A stretch of DNA of 64,000 nt from Todiramphus chloris collaris (Eukaryota; Chordata; Aves; Coraciiformes; Alcedinidae). Shown here piece after piece: positions 9,886 through 22,736 of this stretch. The translations under genes and the position numbers were made by a program. The notes beneath the pieces are model-generated. The model had not been told where the DNA came from. It saw only the letters and a program-made list of their open reading frames with translations, and ran no database searches. Location: NCBI GenBank assembly GCA_025345505.1, contig JANVCC010000125.1, positions 854,400 through 918,399 on the forward strand, given 5' to 3'. The stretch's first letter is position 1. Each line of letters opens with the position of its first letter.

Positions 9886-12390
9886 AATGTGAGAATGACG
9901 TATAGACAACTGTAAAGCCCACATCAGCACGTGCTAGGACTTCTGCGACATGGAGTGGATTTCAGAGGACAGCCAAGGCCACATGCTGTACTTTCAGACA
10001 GGTCTAGAGCTGAGAAATGGGGACACACCTACTCTGTGCTTCTTGTTTTTTTCAAGCCAGGGCTGAGTGACAGCAGGCGATGCAATTAGCAACGCAGAGT
10101 AAATCACATAAAGATTTTTGAAACGACATCACTTCCAGTGAAGCAAGAGCAGGCATCCCCCCGATGCCAGCACGTCGGCACAACGTCACCCTGCAGCACC
10201 CCTCCAAAGCTGCTTCAGATCAGTGAACCCTCCTCTGAAGTCAAAAACCGTGGTGGAAAATGTCAGGGACAACAAACTCAAGCCAATTCAGTGTTTTGGT
10301 GTGTGTGAAGCTCGATGGTTTGTCAGAGGATGCTTGTTCCAGTAGCAGCAGAGCACTGGAGGATGGATGAAGAGAGGAATACGAAGTTCAACCAGAAGAG
10401 TGTTGCTAGAAAAACAACAAATAGTTACTGGCATTTAAGCTAGACTTAGGGTGCAGCTCTGACCCCTGGTTTTTGAGAACATTACCAGTATGGCATAAGG
10501 ATGGAGCTCTTCAAAGTCCCCAATGGCTTAGGATGCTGCTTGTGTGCTGCAAGCCATTCGCTCTCAGGTGAAGTTCTGCAGGTTGTGCATTGTCAAGAAT
10601 GGATCAATTGTACTTTCCAGTGGGTATTAAAGACACATCTCTGTTGGAGAGAAGGTTTTCTCTAAGTATCCAAACGGTGCTACCAAAGGCTGAAGGCAGG
10701 AAGCACAGCCCCTCCTGTCTCTGCTGGTCCTGCATTGCTGTTCTTTATTCTATGGCCAGATTGCTCTTCTGGAGACATCCAGCTCATCAGAAATCCAGCG
10801 TGCCAAATCTGATGCTGATAATGCAATACTGTTAACTTTTTCCAGTTCACTGAAAGGCCAGAAGAAAAGGAAAAGATAATCATCAAGGGAAATTTGGTCA
10901 CCAGCCACTCATTCCTGTCTCCTCTACTGATACAGGAAATACATCATTTATGCCAGCAGGTCTTCTGCATGCAGCTTTTTCAGTCTCTAGGAAATTAGGT
11001 CAATACGTTTTCATTTCCTCCAAATTGTCTGCATTTAATTATTTATTTATTTTGCTTTGGATGTGGCACACACATTTTTCTTGAACCGATTCCTGGCAGT
11101 CAGGTTAACATCCTGCTATAGCTAATGGCCGAACAATTATTTTTCCTGGAACCCAAATTGAAAGGTTAACCTTAATATTTCTTTTTAAACATTTTAACTT
11201 GTTTTCAATTGCGGGACTGTTTCCGATACAGCAGCAGTTCAGAAGAGCAAATAAATGAAGAAAGGAATTGCCATTCCATCACCTCTACAGGCAAAGTGAA
11301 AATTAAATTACGACAATAAGAAAATCAGTGTGGTCACGTGGTGGTTATTGCTCTGGGGTTTGTGACTCAGAAAACTTCAGACCCTTTCATAGTCTGCATT
11401 TTTGATTAGACTACACAGAAGTGTTGATTTTACAACGATCTGAACAAGCGTGTCCTGTCCACTAGCGTGGACTGATTTCCTTTTAAGTTCATTTTAGTGT
11501 CTTTACAGCAATGAAGGACTCTGAATCTGCAGGCGAGTCCTTTTTAACTCTGGACTTTCATGATTGAAAGAATCAATAATTTTCTCAATTCTGTTCGCTG
11601 GGGAAAGTCCCAACAAATTAAAGAACAAATACAGATCTTAATCAGATTGTAAATACAGGATTAGATAAGAGATATATAGCAAAAAAGAGCAAGGAAATTC
11701 ACCTGATTTAATTACTGTGGAAATCAGTGTAACTCATTAAAAATAGTTCCTGAATCATTCCACTACTGAAAATCTTGGCTTTATTTTAGGAGGAAAAGCA
11801 CCTTCAAAACTTTTAATTATAAAAGAGATTTGGCAAATGAAATATCCTGGAATATTTTTCTCTTTTTTTACAGTTTTTGTCATTGAAAATCCCTGTATTG
11901 CTTGAGAGCAAAGTGAATTACCTTAAAGCAGCAACAAGTAAGTCCTAATGATGCAGCTGACCCTTATTCTTTCTCAGTAACTATTTGCAGGCCAATACTG
12001 ACATTTAATTGTGCAATTGCCAAATGCTGTATATGAACAGTACCAGCCTAGGGAATACTCACAGAGTGTTTCTCTTCAGTGATGCATTTCACTATTGAAA
12101 ATGTATTATGTTTTCTTTCCTGTTACACGGCTGTTTGCCGAGATCTTTTTACTGTTTCAATGAGTAAAGCTAAATAATGAATAAATAATGCATAACGAAA
12201 AATATCATTCTGCCAGATGATCGTTCATTAAAATAGGCTATTTTTTTTTCAACAATCAAATACTTAAATATAATTAGGCACTATTTATGAAAACGAATTG
12301 CAAGATTCCACTAATAAACACTGAAGAACAATGCTATAATTGTCAGTGATCCTGCTCCCAGGATGATATAATGAATAATGCATAGCATAT

Positions 12391-12496
12391 AGTAAATAAT
12401 AATAATTAAAATAATAAATAAAATAATAATAAAATAAATAATAGAAGTAATAAAATAATTTATAAGAATTTATAAATAATAAGAAGAATTATAATG
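12391..12496. repeat. (AAT/AAAT)-rich tract
   Basis: About 105 bp built almost only of AAT, AAAT and short TTATA insertions. Confidence 0.9.
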
Positions 12497-12589
12497 ATGA
12501 GGGAATCAAACTCATATACAGGAATTTAACTGAGCTAAGTGCTCCTAAAAACATGAGAAGTGAGGGGAAGGCAGTCTATAGAAAAAGAA

Positions 12590-12645
12590 GAAATATAAAA
12601 TAAATAAATATAATAAAATATAAATATAAAAAATAAAATAAATAC
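12590..12645. repeat. (AAAT/AT)-rich tract
   Basis: AAATAAATATAATAAAATAT-type simple sequence. The minus-strand frame over it is compositional. Confidence 0.9.
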
Positions 12646-14444
12646 AGAGACAGATGAATGAATGACCATAAAGTGAAGCCGTAGCTATGTAAGTTTTGAT
12701 GAATAACGCACTTCCCAAATGTCAAGAGGTTGAGATTATTACTAAACAGTAATTGAATTGACTTTTTCCACACACAACTCATTTTAAAATATATCAGGAT
12801 TTAACATTATGTATTAGCCAATTTTCCAAGCTTTTAAAATAAGAACTGGATGAACAGAAGACTGTCATTATAACTTCTATGCACCGTGTTTCGACAAAGG
12901 CTGTGAATTTTAATATTTATTACATTCCAAGTGGAAACTGGCAAAACCACCCACCCAGCAGATTAAAACCTTGTTGGAAAACAGAACGAAAAATGAAATA
13001 GTAATGGAGTAAATACAAAGTTATTTAATTGTTTTTAATTGTTCAGGATTGCCTCTGAGTTATCAAATGCCTGCTTTGGAGGAACTATGGATTAGGCTGT
13101 GAGTCTGTAATAAGTCTGTGAGTCTCTGTGTACCTTGGAAAAAGCATGAAAGAGTTAGAAAAGCACTCAGAAGGTTCAGTTCTATAGAAATTCAGGGGTA
13201 ACTGGGCTTGTTACTTATCAGAGTGCAGGGGTGCTGTGCATTATGGCTCATCCGCTTTGGTGGCTCACTCCCACCTATAGGAGAATTATAGGGGAACTAT
13301 TCCAGTGTTAGAATCTGTCTCATTGGAGAAGCAGGGTGAAACCACAGGGCTGAGAGCTAGCAGAGAGAGAGAGGAAAACCACCAGCAAGATGGGAAGGAG
13401 AGGGACTGTGTTTTGGGGCTACAGCAATTTCTGTAGACGTATCATTTCTGTCTACAGTGTGCAACTGAACCCCTTACTGAGACTTCAAACTTGGTATTTG
13501 AACGAGGAATTCTAGAAAGATGTGAAATCACGTGGTAGACATAAAGAAATGCAGAATCCTTTACTTCCATCAGCCTTGCTAAGAATTCCTCCTAATCTGA
13601 GTTTTCACAGCTTCAGTGTCCAGAGGTTAGTTCTCATTATGACTTAAAAAAAAAAAAAAGCCAATCAGGCGTTTATTTAAATTAAGTGTCCAAATCACCT
13701 TTCACTATTTTATCTGATAAACTAAACAACTCGAACACTAAATCTTTTTACCATTTGAAGTTTTCCCCCCATTTTCAGCTATTTTGCCTTTTTTCAGCTT
13801 CTCCAGGTTTAGAAGACTCCTCTTTTTTTATTAACGTGAACAACAGAAGCACAGGCTGTCTCTATTCTCAGACATATTTTGCTAAGGAACTTGATTAGGT
13901 GCTATCTCCCATATTCTAGCCCTTTCTTTAAACACCCAGGACTTCGTTAGCAGTTTATAATTGCAGTGGGAAGGGAGAGTTCACGTCTGCCGTGACCCTC
14001 AGCCCTTTTTTTAGAGCCTCGACCTTCCATCTGGTTTTCCGGACCAGCATCCCTTCTTTCAGGTGAAGCTTTGCATTGGGTTAGAGCCAAAGTTTTGCCT
14101 CCACTTGCCCAGATGACAAGGTGATACCAATCTTTACCTGATGGTCTTTCTCTTCTTATCAATAATTCCCTACATTTCAACTGTATAAACACACTTGGTC
14201 AGGAGCACAGTCCTCATTATCTGTCGGGCGTTACTGGAAGCTGGGAGGAACCCCAGGCAGGGCAGTCACCTGAACCAGGCGATGGGATGCTCCACTGTGC
14301 TGACTGGCATGCCACCTGGACACGGGGAGGGCTGTCTGGGGCAAGCCTCTGAGTTTTGGGCAGAGGAGCTGGTTTCAGGGCCGGGCTGGCCATGGGTGTT
14401 GTGTTTTACACCCCTCGTTTCATAAATCCTTTCATTAGCGAGAC

Positions 14445-14934
14445 CTTACTCATGGAGTAGTGTGTCCAGCTCTGCAGCCCCCAGCACAAGAAGGACGTAG
14501 AGCTGTTGGAGCAGGTCCAGAGGAGAGTCACAGCAATGATCAGAGGGCTGGGGCACCTCTCCTTGTGAGGACACAGGAGCTGGGGTTGTTCATCCTGGAG
14601 AAGAGGAGGCTCTGGTGAAGCCATGTAGCCACCTTCCAGTACCTGAAAGGGGCCTCTCAGAAAGCAGGGGAGGGTCTGCTCACAGGGGTTTGCAGTGACA
14701 GCACAAGGGGGGTGGCTTTAAGCTAGAAAAGGGTAGATGTAGGTTAGACATTAGGAAAAAGTTCTTTCATATGAGGGAGATGGATCCCTGGAACAGGCTT
14801 CCCAGAGAGGTGGTGGAAGCCTCATCCCTGGAGACATCCAAGGCCAGGCTGGATGAGGCTCTGAGCAGCCTGACCTAGTCAGAGATGACCTTTAGAGGTC
14901 CCTTCCACCCCAACACATTCATGATTCTATGATT
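14445..14934 (+). mobile_element. CR1 LINE, 5'-truncated, diverged
   Basis: Starts with TGTGTCCAGCTCTGCAGCCC (the QLCSP region of ORF2) and contains CACAAGAAGGACGTAGAGCT, TGGTGGAAGCCTCATCCCTG and the 3' UTR motif TTTAGAGGTCCCTTCC, ending in ATGATTCTATGATT. The frame is broken in several places, for instance a TGA interrupts the CLTCR-like segment near 14566. Its 3' end lies within a few bases of an LTR remnant. Confidence 0.93.
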
Positions 14935-14937
14935 AGT

Positions 14938-15091
14938 ATTATTGTTGTTACTGTTTCTGTCCTATTAAACTCTCCTTATCTCAGCCCACAGGCTTTTGCC
15001 TTTTTCTCCTGCTTCTTCTTCCCTCCCACCAAGGGGCAGTGAACAAGAGGCTGGGTGATGCTCACTTGCTGGCTGGCCCTAAACCATGACA
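14938..15091 (+). mobile_element. LTR remnant (3' part of an avian endogenous retrovirus LTR)
   Basis: About 154 bp with the order typical of the end of a widespread avian LTR: TATTGTTGTTACTGTT, CCTATTAAACT, a CTCAGCCCACAGGCTTTTGC-type block, a pyrimidine-rich block, CAAGGGGCAGTGAACAAGAGG and a terminus CTAAACCATGACA. The 5' part is absent. It is an old fossil fragment abutting the CR1 copy on its left. The family is recalled from general avian repeat knowledge, so the exact name is uncertain. Confidence 0.7.
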
Positions 15092-17859
15092 CCTAGTTTA
15101 CCTTTAATCTAATTTGAGGTTCTAGGCATTACTGATTTGCTAATTAAGTAATATTGTTTAATGTTATCAGGGGTAGCTGAGTTACAATATAATGAAATTA
15201 AAAAGCATCTGTTTTCTTGCACAACACAAAATGTAATTACAGAGTAAAGCCTTCCTAGAAAGGTTACATGAAATTCACTTATAATTGAAATGCTGAAAAC
15301 CATCGGAGCCATGGGACTCTGGATTAACCAGCAACTGTTTTTTTCCACGTTTGTGTTTTACTGTACATCAAAGCACAGACCCCAAGTCTGTGGAAAGCAT
15401 CCATGAAGTCCATAAAACTAACAAATGATTCTCATCTTAGTTGTTCCAAAAAGCAACAAATATCTTTTGTTAGAAGCAAAATAACCTTGGGCAAATCAGT
15501 GAGAGAATAAGATACCGATTCAACGAAGTGTTTCACATTTGTTTGTATTTTTTTTTTCAGGTAAGTGCTTAACTTTAAACAGACAGCTGAGTTACACCGT
15601 ACACAACAAGACTTAAACATTGTACTTGACTGCTTTCTCAATGGTTTGAAGATTTGATGAGGTCTTAAGGGATTGGGGATGGTAGAAGAGATTTGTGTCA
15701 CATAGATTTAGACATTTGACCAGTGCATCTTTAAAGTCTTTGGGCTCCTTATGTGCAGTGGAGAGGATTAAGCAAATTACACAGTCTGCTGCAGCCTACA
15801 GACAGCCTGAAATACCTGCGCTCAGTACTGATTATAAAGGAGTGATAGAGGAAATGATATCCTAAATTAGGTACCTCAATGAAGGGTTTACTTGAAGTTG
15901 CGTGGAATTACCCAATTGCTTCTACAGAATGCAGAGCACATTCTACTTTCCCTAAGAAAAAAGAAAGCTTGTCCCTTTGGACAAGTAAAGCCATGGAAAC
16001 AAGCCCTGAGAAGTGCTGACCATCTGCAAGTTCTCTTGACCTATATTTTATAGTTACTCACAGCTTCTTGGGGTCAGATATCTAGTTTGTACAAATCTGA
16101 TTTCTTCAACTGTCTAATGAATAAACTTGTGAAGAAGAATTCTAGTTATGAGCAATAATAAAACCAGGGAATATTTGTTTCAGTAAGATTCTACTTACAA
16201 CACCCAGAAACATGTAGATGAGAATCTGCAAAAGACTTTATGTTGGAATTTTTCTCACAAGACCTCCCAAGTCTATTGCAGGGCAGAAGCAACTCGGGAA
16301 GAAAGGAATTGGTAAGAAGTAAGAACTATAAAATGAGGAGAAATAGTAAGATTGAGCAATGGTTCACGCATAACATAGCTGGAGCTCCTCATGGTCACAG
16401 AGATGGCCAGGACAAGAACACCTGACTAAGTGGAGGATCCTAGATGAGACCTAGAGGATTTACTTTAACTGGAAAATTCCTTAAAAAGTACAGTTTTATA
16501 TAGGACACTAGAGCCATTATAGAAAATTAACTGGATTCTCCCAGGAAAAAAGGAAACAAACAAAAAAACCTTTAATAGTTGGATGTGGATTTGACTTCAA
16601 AGTCCCCCAGAGGTCTTTGGGCATTCAGTGCCTTTCTATAGGTGTTGCCAGAAAAAAGACTCAAAATATAGGGCCACAACTCACTCAGACAGTTACGTGG
16701 TAAAAAGATAACAAAAATCCCAGAATATTAAACCATCCAGCCCAAGTTTTAGCTTCAAGGCACCGTGGAAGGGATTTTTCAAATACTTTCTTCCATGCAT
16801 GAAAGATGGCTGATACATTTCTGCCTCTAAGGGTTGGGAAAGCTTGTGTCTGTCAACCAAGCTTTGAAATGTAAACTTTTCTATTTAAGGCCATGATACC
16901 TATCTTGATTCTGGGTTTGATAGCAGTAATGCTAGTAAAATTTCAAAGGAATTATCATGAATAGCAGCCCTATTCTACCATGATATTTAACCTGGCCACT
17001 CTAACATTACTAAGTCTGAGTTTTAAACATGCAGAGCAAATACTAGTAGTGGGAGACTGGACTGAGACCAGGCTCAGAAGTTTGCTGAATATTCTCAACG
17101 TTCAACTTTTTAATTCCACACGAACCTTGTGAAACAGTCTGGTGAAATTAATTGGGATATTGCAGATATTTCCTTCTCCTAAGGCCTTCTTTTGTTTGAA
17201 AGCACTCTTAGAGCTTAGGAAAAAAATTGTTGACAGCTCATTTCTTCAGGAACGTAAGCAGGTGGTTAATTAATAGCTTAGGTGGGGGCTGACATGAAGA
17301 ATGAAAAGTTATGACTGGTGTCAGTCCAAATTACTGCCTTTAACTGCACATGAAAAAAAAACCCATTAGCTATGCAGTAAACATGGCTTTAGCCAAGAAA
17401 AAGAGGTTTTACAAGGTTTCCTCAAGCGATCTCCAAAAGGTCATTCCATGCATCTATTCCAGCCGTTGGTAGCATTTTATAGCCATTTGTTGTTGCTCTA
17501 AATCTGTGGCTGTACCAATGATCTCATTAGCTAAATCAATGGATGAGGGGCACGTTGCAATCATTTTTTCAGTGGAACTCGGAGGAAAAAAAATGCAGAT
17601 TTTGCAAATGCAAGCTAAAATATGAGTGTAAATAATGCACAGAGTAATGCTAACATTTTTCACTTATGAAAAGATTGATGGTATAGGCTGGCTTTTAAGA
17701 AAAGATATATATTCCCTTTGTAGATTCACTGAAGTTTACTCCATTTGCAGAAGTTCGAGGAACTAGAAAGAGAAAAAACTTCAGCCTGTAAATGGTACGT
17801 GCTTGAGATCATCCTCTGGAGCTGGCACGGAGATGCCCACACATACACAAATAATTTCA
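15092..17859. other. Unique sequence, no supported gene
   Basis: Holds the juxtaposed splice-site motif at 15551-15567. Frames of 60-90 codons show no family signature, and I see no transposon piece. Confidence 0.55.
15551..15567 (+). promoter_or_regulatory. Recursive-splice-like site (acceptor abutting donor)
   Basis: A T-rich tract of about ten bases ends in CAG at 15558-15560 and is followed at once by GTAAGTG. This is the zero-length-exon arrangement of ratchet points in long introns. Branch-point-like TTCAAC and TTCAC lie 23-40 bases upstream. It would act only if the plus strand is transcribed as an intron, which the sequence does not show. Confidence 0.35.
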
Positions 17860-17926
17860 CAGGGTGGTGTGCAATACATAATAAATAATATAAATAAAAA
17901 TAAATAATAAGCAGGGTGGTGTGCAA
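17860..17926. repeat. 15-bp direct repeat flanking an A+T-rich spacer
   Basis: CAGGGTGGTGTGCAA occurs at 17860-17874 and 17912-17926 without a mismatch. Between them lies 37 bp of AATAAAT-type simple sequence. Confidence 0.92.
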
Positions 17927-17989
17927 GCTGCCTCAGAATTTAACTGGGGCCTGAGCTATCTCCTGAACTGTGCGCAACTGTTTGTGAGC

Positions 17990-18478
17990 ACTGGGTTCAG
18001 CTTTTGGCACTGAGGGGTAAAAAAGACATTGAGAGAGTTCAGAGAAGGGAACGGAGCTGGGGAGGGGTCTGGAGAAAATGCCTGGTGAGGAGCAGCTGAG
18101 GGACCTGGGGTTGGTCAGTCTGGAGAACAGGAGGCTGAGAGGAGACCTTCTTGCTCTCTGCAGCTCCCTGCAGGGAGGCTGGGGTGAGGTGGGGGTTGGT
18201 CTCTTCTCCAGGGTGACTGGTGATAGGACAAGAGGAAATGGGCTGAAGTTGCACCAGGGGAGGTTCAGGTTGGATATGAGGAACAATTTCTTTGCTGAGA
18301 GAGTGGTGAGGCCTTGGCACAGGCTGCCCAGGGAGGGGGTGGAATCACCATCCCTGCAGGGGTTCAAGAAACATCTGGATGTGGCACTTCAGGAGATCGT
18401 TTACTGGTCCTGAGAATGTTTAGTAGGTGGTTGGACTTGATGATCTTGAAGGTCGTTTCCAACCTTAACAATTCTATG
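17990..18478 (+). mobile_element. CR1 LINE, 5'-truncated, same subfamily as the copy at 38149
   Basis: ORF2 C-terminal region with an open stretch from about 18078 to a TGA at 18411: [54 protein letters not shown] and a C-terminus ending EIVYWS. The short 3' UTR has TTGGACTTGATGATCTTGAA, GGTCGTTTCCAACC and the octamer ATTCTATG. Over the last 254 bp it differs from the inverted copy at 38149 at about seven positions (my count). The stretch before 17990 is not clearly CR1. Confidence 0.95.
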
Positions 18479-19418
18479 TTTCCATATTGCTTTCACCCAC
18501 TGTTCCATATCTGTATACTTCTGTTAATTAGACCCTGCTTAGCAGGGGTTAACAGCAAGGTAGATATACTGGAGAGAAAATCAGTGTCCAGGTGCACAAC
18601 AGATTTCTGTCTCTAGAAGGGACATCTTCTGAAGATGTCACTTTTACACTTTCCATCCCTTTATGTCTAGGCAGCTTTAGAGGCACTCCCATCTGTAGGA
18701 AGCTTTCAGTATTCAAAGATCCAATTCTCTAAATGAGCGACTGTGAGGAACAGCTTCACAAAGATGCCCAAGTGTGATTAGCTGATCTTAACATTACAAA
18801 GGAAATAAAAGAGCACATCTGTCTGTGATTTCTGTGGAACTGGAGCAAACATCAGACTTGCTGTGCGTATGCGTTGGCTCCCCAGGGGAGTTCTTGAAAC
18901 TTCCAGGAGCGGGACTTAAAAGATCAACAGACTTTTAAAGGGAAGGAACAAAGGCTAAAAGACTTTTATACAGACCGAAGGTGTAAAATCAGAAAGGTTT
19001 AAAGTGAATGACTGGCCAGACTCCTTCCAACACCTCCTGCATTTTCCAAACGTGTGATGCCTGCCTTCATATAGAACGGGAGAAGTGTAGTTTAATATTA
19101 GTATGTTACTGATGCTGAAGACAGTCTTTGATAATAATACACAGGCTGGTGTCTTGATAATGTACTGAAAAAGCTTTTGTACTCTACCTTCAGATAATGG
19201 TTGCTTAGCACTAGACCTGGTAATATCCTAAATTCACAAACACCTCTCCTCCTGTTTGTGTGCAGAACAGAAAGAACCTGGACTCAGACAGCAATCGGTT
19301 AAAGCAAAAGCCAGGATGGATGAGATGAGGATGAGGATTACAATACGGGTGGCCAGAAAACCTGGGTTCTACTGCAGAGCCTTGCATTACCTTTCATTTG
19401 CACTTTCTTGAGTCTTAT

Positions 19419-19471
19419 TTTCCTTCCTTCCTTCCTTCCTTCCTTCCTTCCTTCCTTCCTTCCTTCCTTCC
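19419..19471 (+). repeat. (TTCC)n microsatellite
   Basis: About 13 perfect TTCC units, with a homopyrimidine plus strand. Confidence 0.97.
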
Positions 19472-22400
19472 TCTTGCACTGAGGAAATACAATGAGAACT
19501 ACAATTCCATTCGCAAGATGGGGTATAAGAGGGGTAGCGATCGACTATTTTCTGTGGCCACTAAGGAATGATTTGATAAATAAGATTTATTCAAAAAGGT
19601 AAAAAATGGACGAGGGGAAAACTTTCTACCTAATTGTGTGACTAAACACTTGCAGTAATTTACCTAAGAACTCACAAAACTTGGTGGATTAGCTTTCATA
19701 AGGCAGACTTACTAGGGGGGAAAAAAAAAAATCTCAGGGCAGTGATTAATGACTTACTACTATGTATATATAGAAAATCAAGTAAGCATCTCACCATCAC
19801 AGGCAGGGTCCAGCAAGATAATATACATGTCTAGGGTTTGGTGTCCCTCTTGTCCCGTGGATCACCACACATCACCCAGAGTCTATGGGTGATAAATAAT
19901 ATGATCCTCATCCTACATATTCTAACATCTTTGGGCATTCAAATACAAGTGGCAAATGACCACAACTAAAACCAAGCTCCTTAAAGGGTCATTTGTTTCT
20001 CAAATACATATCAGACAGGAATGTAGCTGTTCTTACCATTGCTCCCAGTCATGGCACAAATTATTCCGTGCATGTCTATCTCTGTTCCTACTCATAATGG
20101 TAAATCAATCAGACTTTTTCCAAGTTAACAATTTTCTTACTTCTTGAAGTTCTTGGTTTTTTACCACATTATTCTCACCCTATTTTGGCTCTTGGGTATA
20201 TAGCATGTAGTCCATCACCTGTGCTAATTTCACTTCAGTCTTCAGTTGTGCATTAAAAAGTGAAAGATCTGCTTTACAGGACATTTCTTTCGCACTCTTC
20301 AAAGGTGCTACAGTCTGGGGTCTCAGAAGATATTGCTGGGTGTGAACAGCCCACAGAGAGATACTGTGAAATCTTTATCTTTGGTCTTTTTTCTTAGGAA
20401 CTGAAAGGAGGAAATGCCTGTCAGTATTGTAGACATACTTGTGAATTAATGAACTGGACGGAAATAGATGTTTGCTTAATGTTGCCTCCAGCTCTACATG
20501 CTGTGATGTATTCATTTGGGTTAGTAAAGCAACTACTAAGTAGCATCCAAATTATTTTTGTAACCATATCCATACTGACATGCCAGGCAAAAGCAAAGGA
20601 TTTCTAAAGACCTACATTATTTTTTTTTTGCAGGAAAAGTAGAGGGAGAGGACAATTATTTTAGCATTACCTCAGAAGGAGAAGAGCTGTTGCATCAAAT
20701 GAATACAGAGAGTTTCCAGATATCTAAACAGTCCTACTGATGGATTCTCCCCTGGTTCCAGCCTTCTGTGGGATGGAGTGCATCTGACTAACGTGCCCAT
20801 CTACAAACCTAACTGCTTATGCCAACACATGACCCTAGGCTCATCTTGTGGTTGGTGGGGAGATAATCAAGATACTTACTGGAGATTAGGAAACAATTCA
20901 TTTCATCCTGAAGCAGATACTTGTATCTGGTGAAATCATGCGAAATTATACTAATTAATTTGTTTAAATCTCCACTGCATATATAGTGTGTGCTCTAGTA
21001 ACTACCTGGAACCTAAATACTTGGATGACAGATGTCACGGGTTGAGTGAAAAATTCTACCCTGGAAAATGAAGGAAGGGGGGGGATTTTGAATAGGTCAT
21101 GAGAACTTCTTTGCTCATTTCCTTCCCACATCATTCCCCCCTGAACCCACATGTATTCAGAGGATGTGAGATAGGTAGAAATGTGAAACCTCGTGCTCTC
21201 CCATGTAGCCTGCTCCCTTTTATGATTGTAGTGCTACACCAAACTGTTCTGTGGTACAAAATCACTTCATGCAAGAAAAGAGGAAAACCTACTTTGTCTT
21301 TAAAGCTCTGAGACACAGAGATTTAATCCAGTAAAAATATTTTCACAATGGCATTCACTTCAACTAAAAATACAGCAGCCTGAAAGCTCATTCATTCATT
21401 TAAGGACCATGAGTCAGGACCCTAGGGGTTTTTTTGACACTCAGTACAGTCCTAATTGTCATGTCTAAAGGCAGAGTAGTACAAGCCATGAAAAATCCTG
21501 TCCCCTGAATTGACAGTAGTAGCACTTGAGGAGAAGAAGTGCAAGAAATATTTTGATGCTGTGTAGTTATCCATATTGTTATCTATGTTGTTACCCGCTA
21601 TTAAGAGAAGACTTCATTTCACAAGTCAGTGCAAACTTTGTCTCTTTCTTAATACTTTGAAAATCTTTGAATTTTCCTAAAACTAAACCCAGGCAGCTCT
21701 GGAAAATTATCTGCTCTGGTATGAGAAGCATACAAGAAAATCCATCTATAAAGCCAAACGGGGCAAAGTCCTGTCAATGATGTAACAAATTTTCCCCTTA
21801 CCTGGTTTTGGTGCCCTGTAGGTATCTTAGGGTAGACTGAAGAGGGTAACTCCCATCTTACCATCAATTGTGGAATGGGGATGAGGGATCTAATAAACAT
21901 TCCTGAAAGAAGGTGGTCCCTGCTTTGTCGTATGCAGTGGGTCTGCTTCCCACCAAAAACTCTTTCTCCTCATGTCATTGCCTTAGTCTGGTTCCCCCTT
22001 ACTCTGTCATAAACAAGTTATTCTTCCCTTCTCTGTATCTTCTCTAGCACTTTGCATTGTTCATCTCATATATGATTAAAGTATTGCAGCAAATCAGCCC
22101 TGAATCTCTTCTTATTCACTCACAGGTTCCAGGCTTTTGCCTCAAGAGCTCACAGCTTTGATTGATGTCCTAGGTCTTGTAAAACCAACAAAAGATTCTA
22201 TTTTGCTGAAGAGAGAGAAAATAAAGACATGCACTACAGCATGGGCATCACAGCCCCCTCTTATCACTTTGTTTCACATTTAATCTAAATTTTTTGATCA
22301 AAAATAACTGCCTCTGAAGTTACTGTCAACCACAATTTCGTATTACCTTTTATAAAGATATTCAGTGAGTGGACTTCAGCCTAAGTGGATCTGTCAGGAG

Positions 22401-22706
22401 TGTTGAAGGGCGAAGAGTTGAATTCTTGGTTGTGTTTCAAACAGTGGCCTGAAATCAATTACACCAGGCAGAAGACTCAACGTGAGCCACTGAGAGCACA
22501 CCATAAACAATGGGATAAAGCAGGACAGCTTCTCCATCTGCAGCACAGGGTGACAGCAGGGCAGAAACAGAGCAGGTTTCAGGAGGAAAGGGTGACTTGC
22601 TCATGTAATCCCTCCAAGTTTATGTTTCAATTTGACCTCACGCTGGCTGGAGATAGGTTAAAGCCAGATTTTCCTTAAAATCACATATCATTCAGGGTTC
22701 GTAGTT

Positions 22707-22736
22707 AAAAAGAAAAAAAAAAAAAAAAAGAAAAAG
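22707..22736 (+). repeat. A-rich run
   Basis: A runs broken by two G. No retrocopy body is visible upstream. Confidence 0.9.

Larger units (their letters stand above)
9886..14444. other. Long unique stretch, A+T-rich in part
   Basis: 9.9-10.6 kb has a slightly higher C+G and CpG content. 11.0-13.1 kb is A+T-rich with many TAAT-type motifs and two AAT/AAAT-rich tracts (12391-12496, 12590-12645). A pyrimidine tract followed by TTTCAGGTGAAG lies at 14051-14068. I find no exon, RNA gene or further element. Confidence 0.55.

Noticed and set aside
14051-14068. Second recursive-splice-like site (CCCTTCTTTCAG followed by GTGAAG)
   Set aside because: The donor half GTGAAG falls short of the GTAAGT/GTGAGT needed for a ratchet point.
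21034-21320. TGTCACGGGTTGAG at 21034 as the start of another LTR
   Set aside because: No matching LTR interior, no CA end with a target duplication, and no relation to the other LTR remnants.
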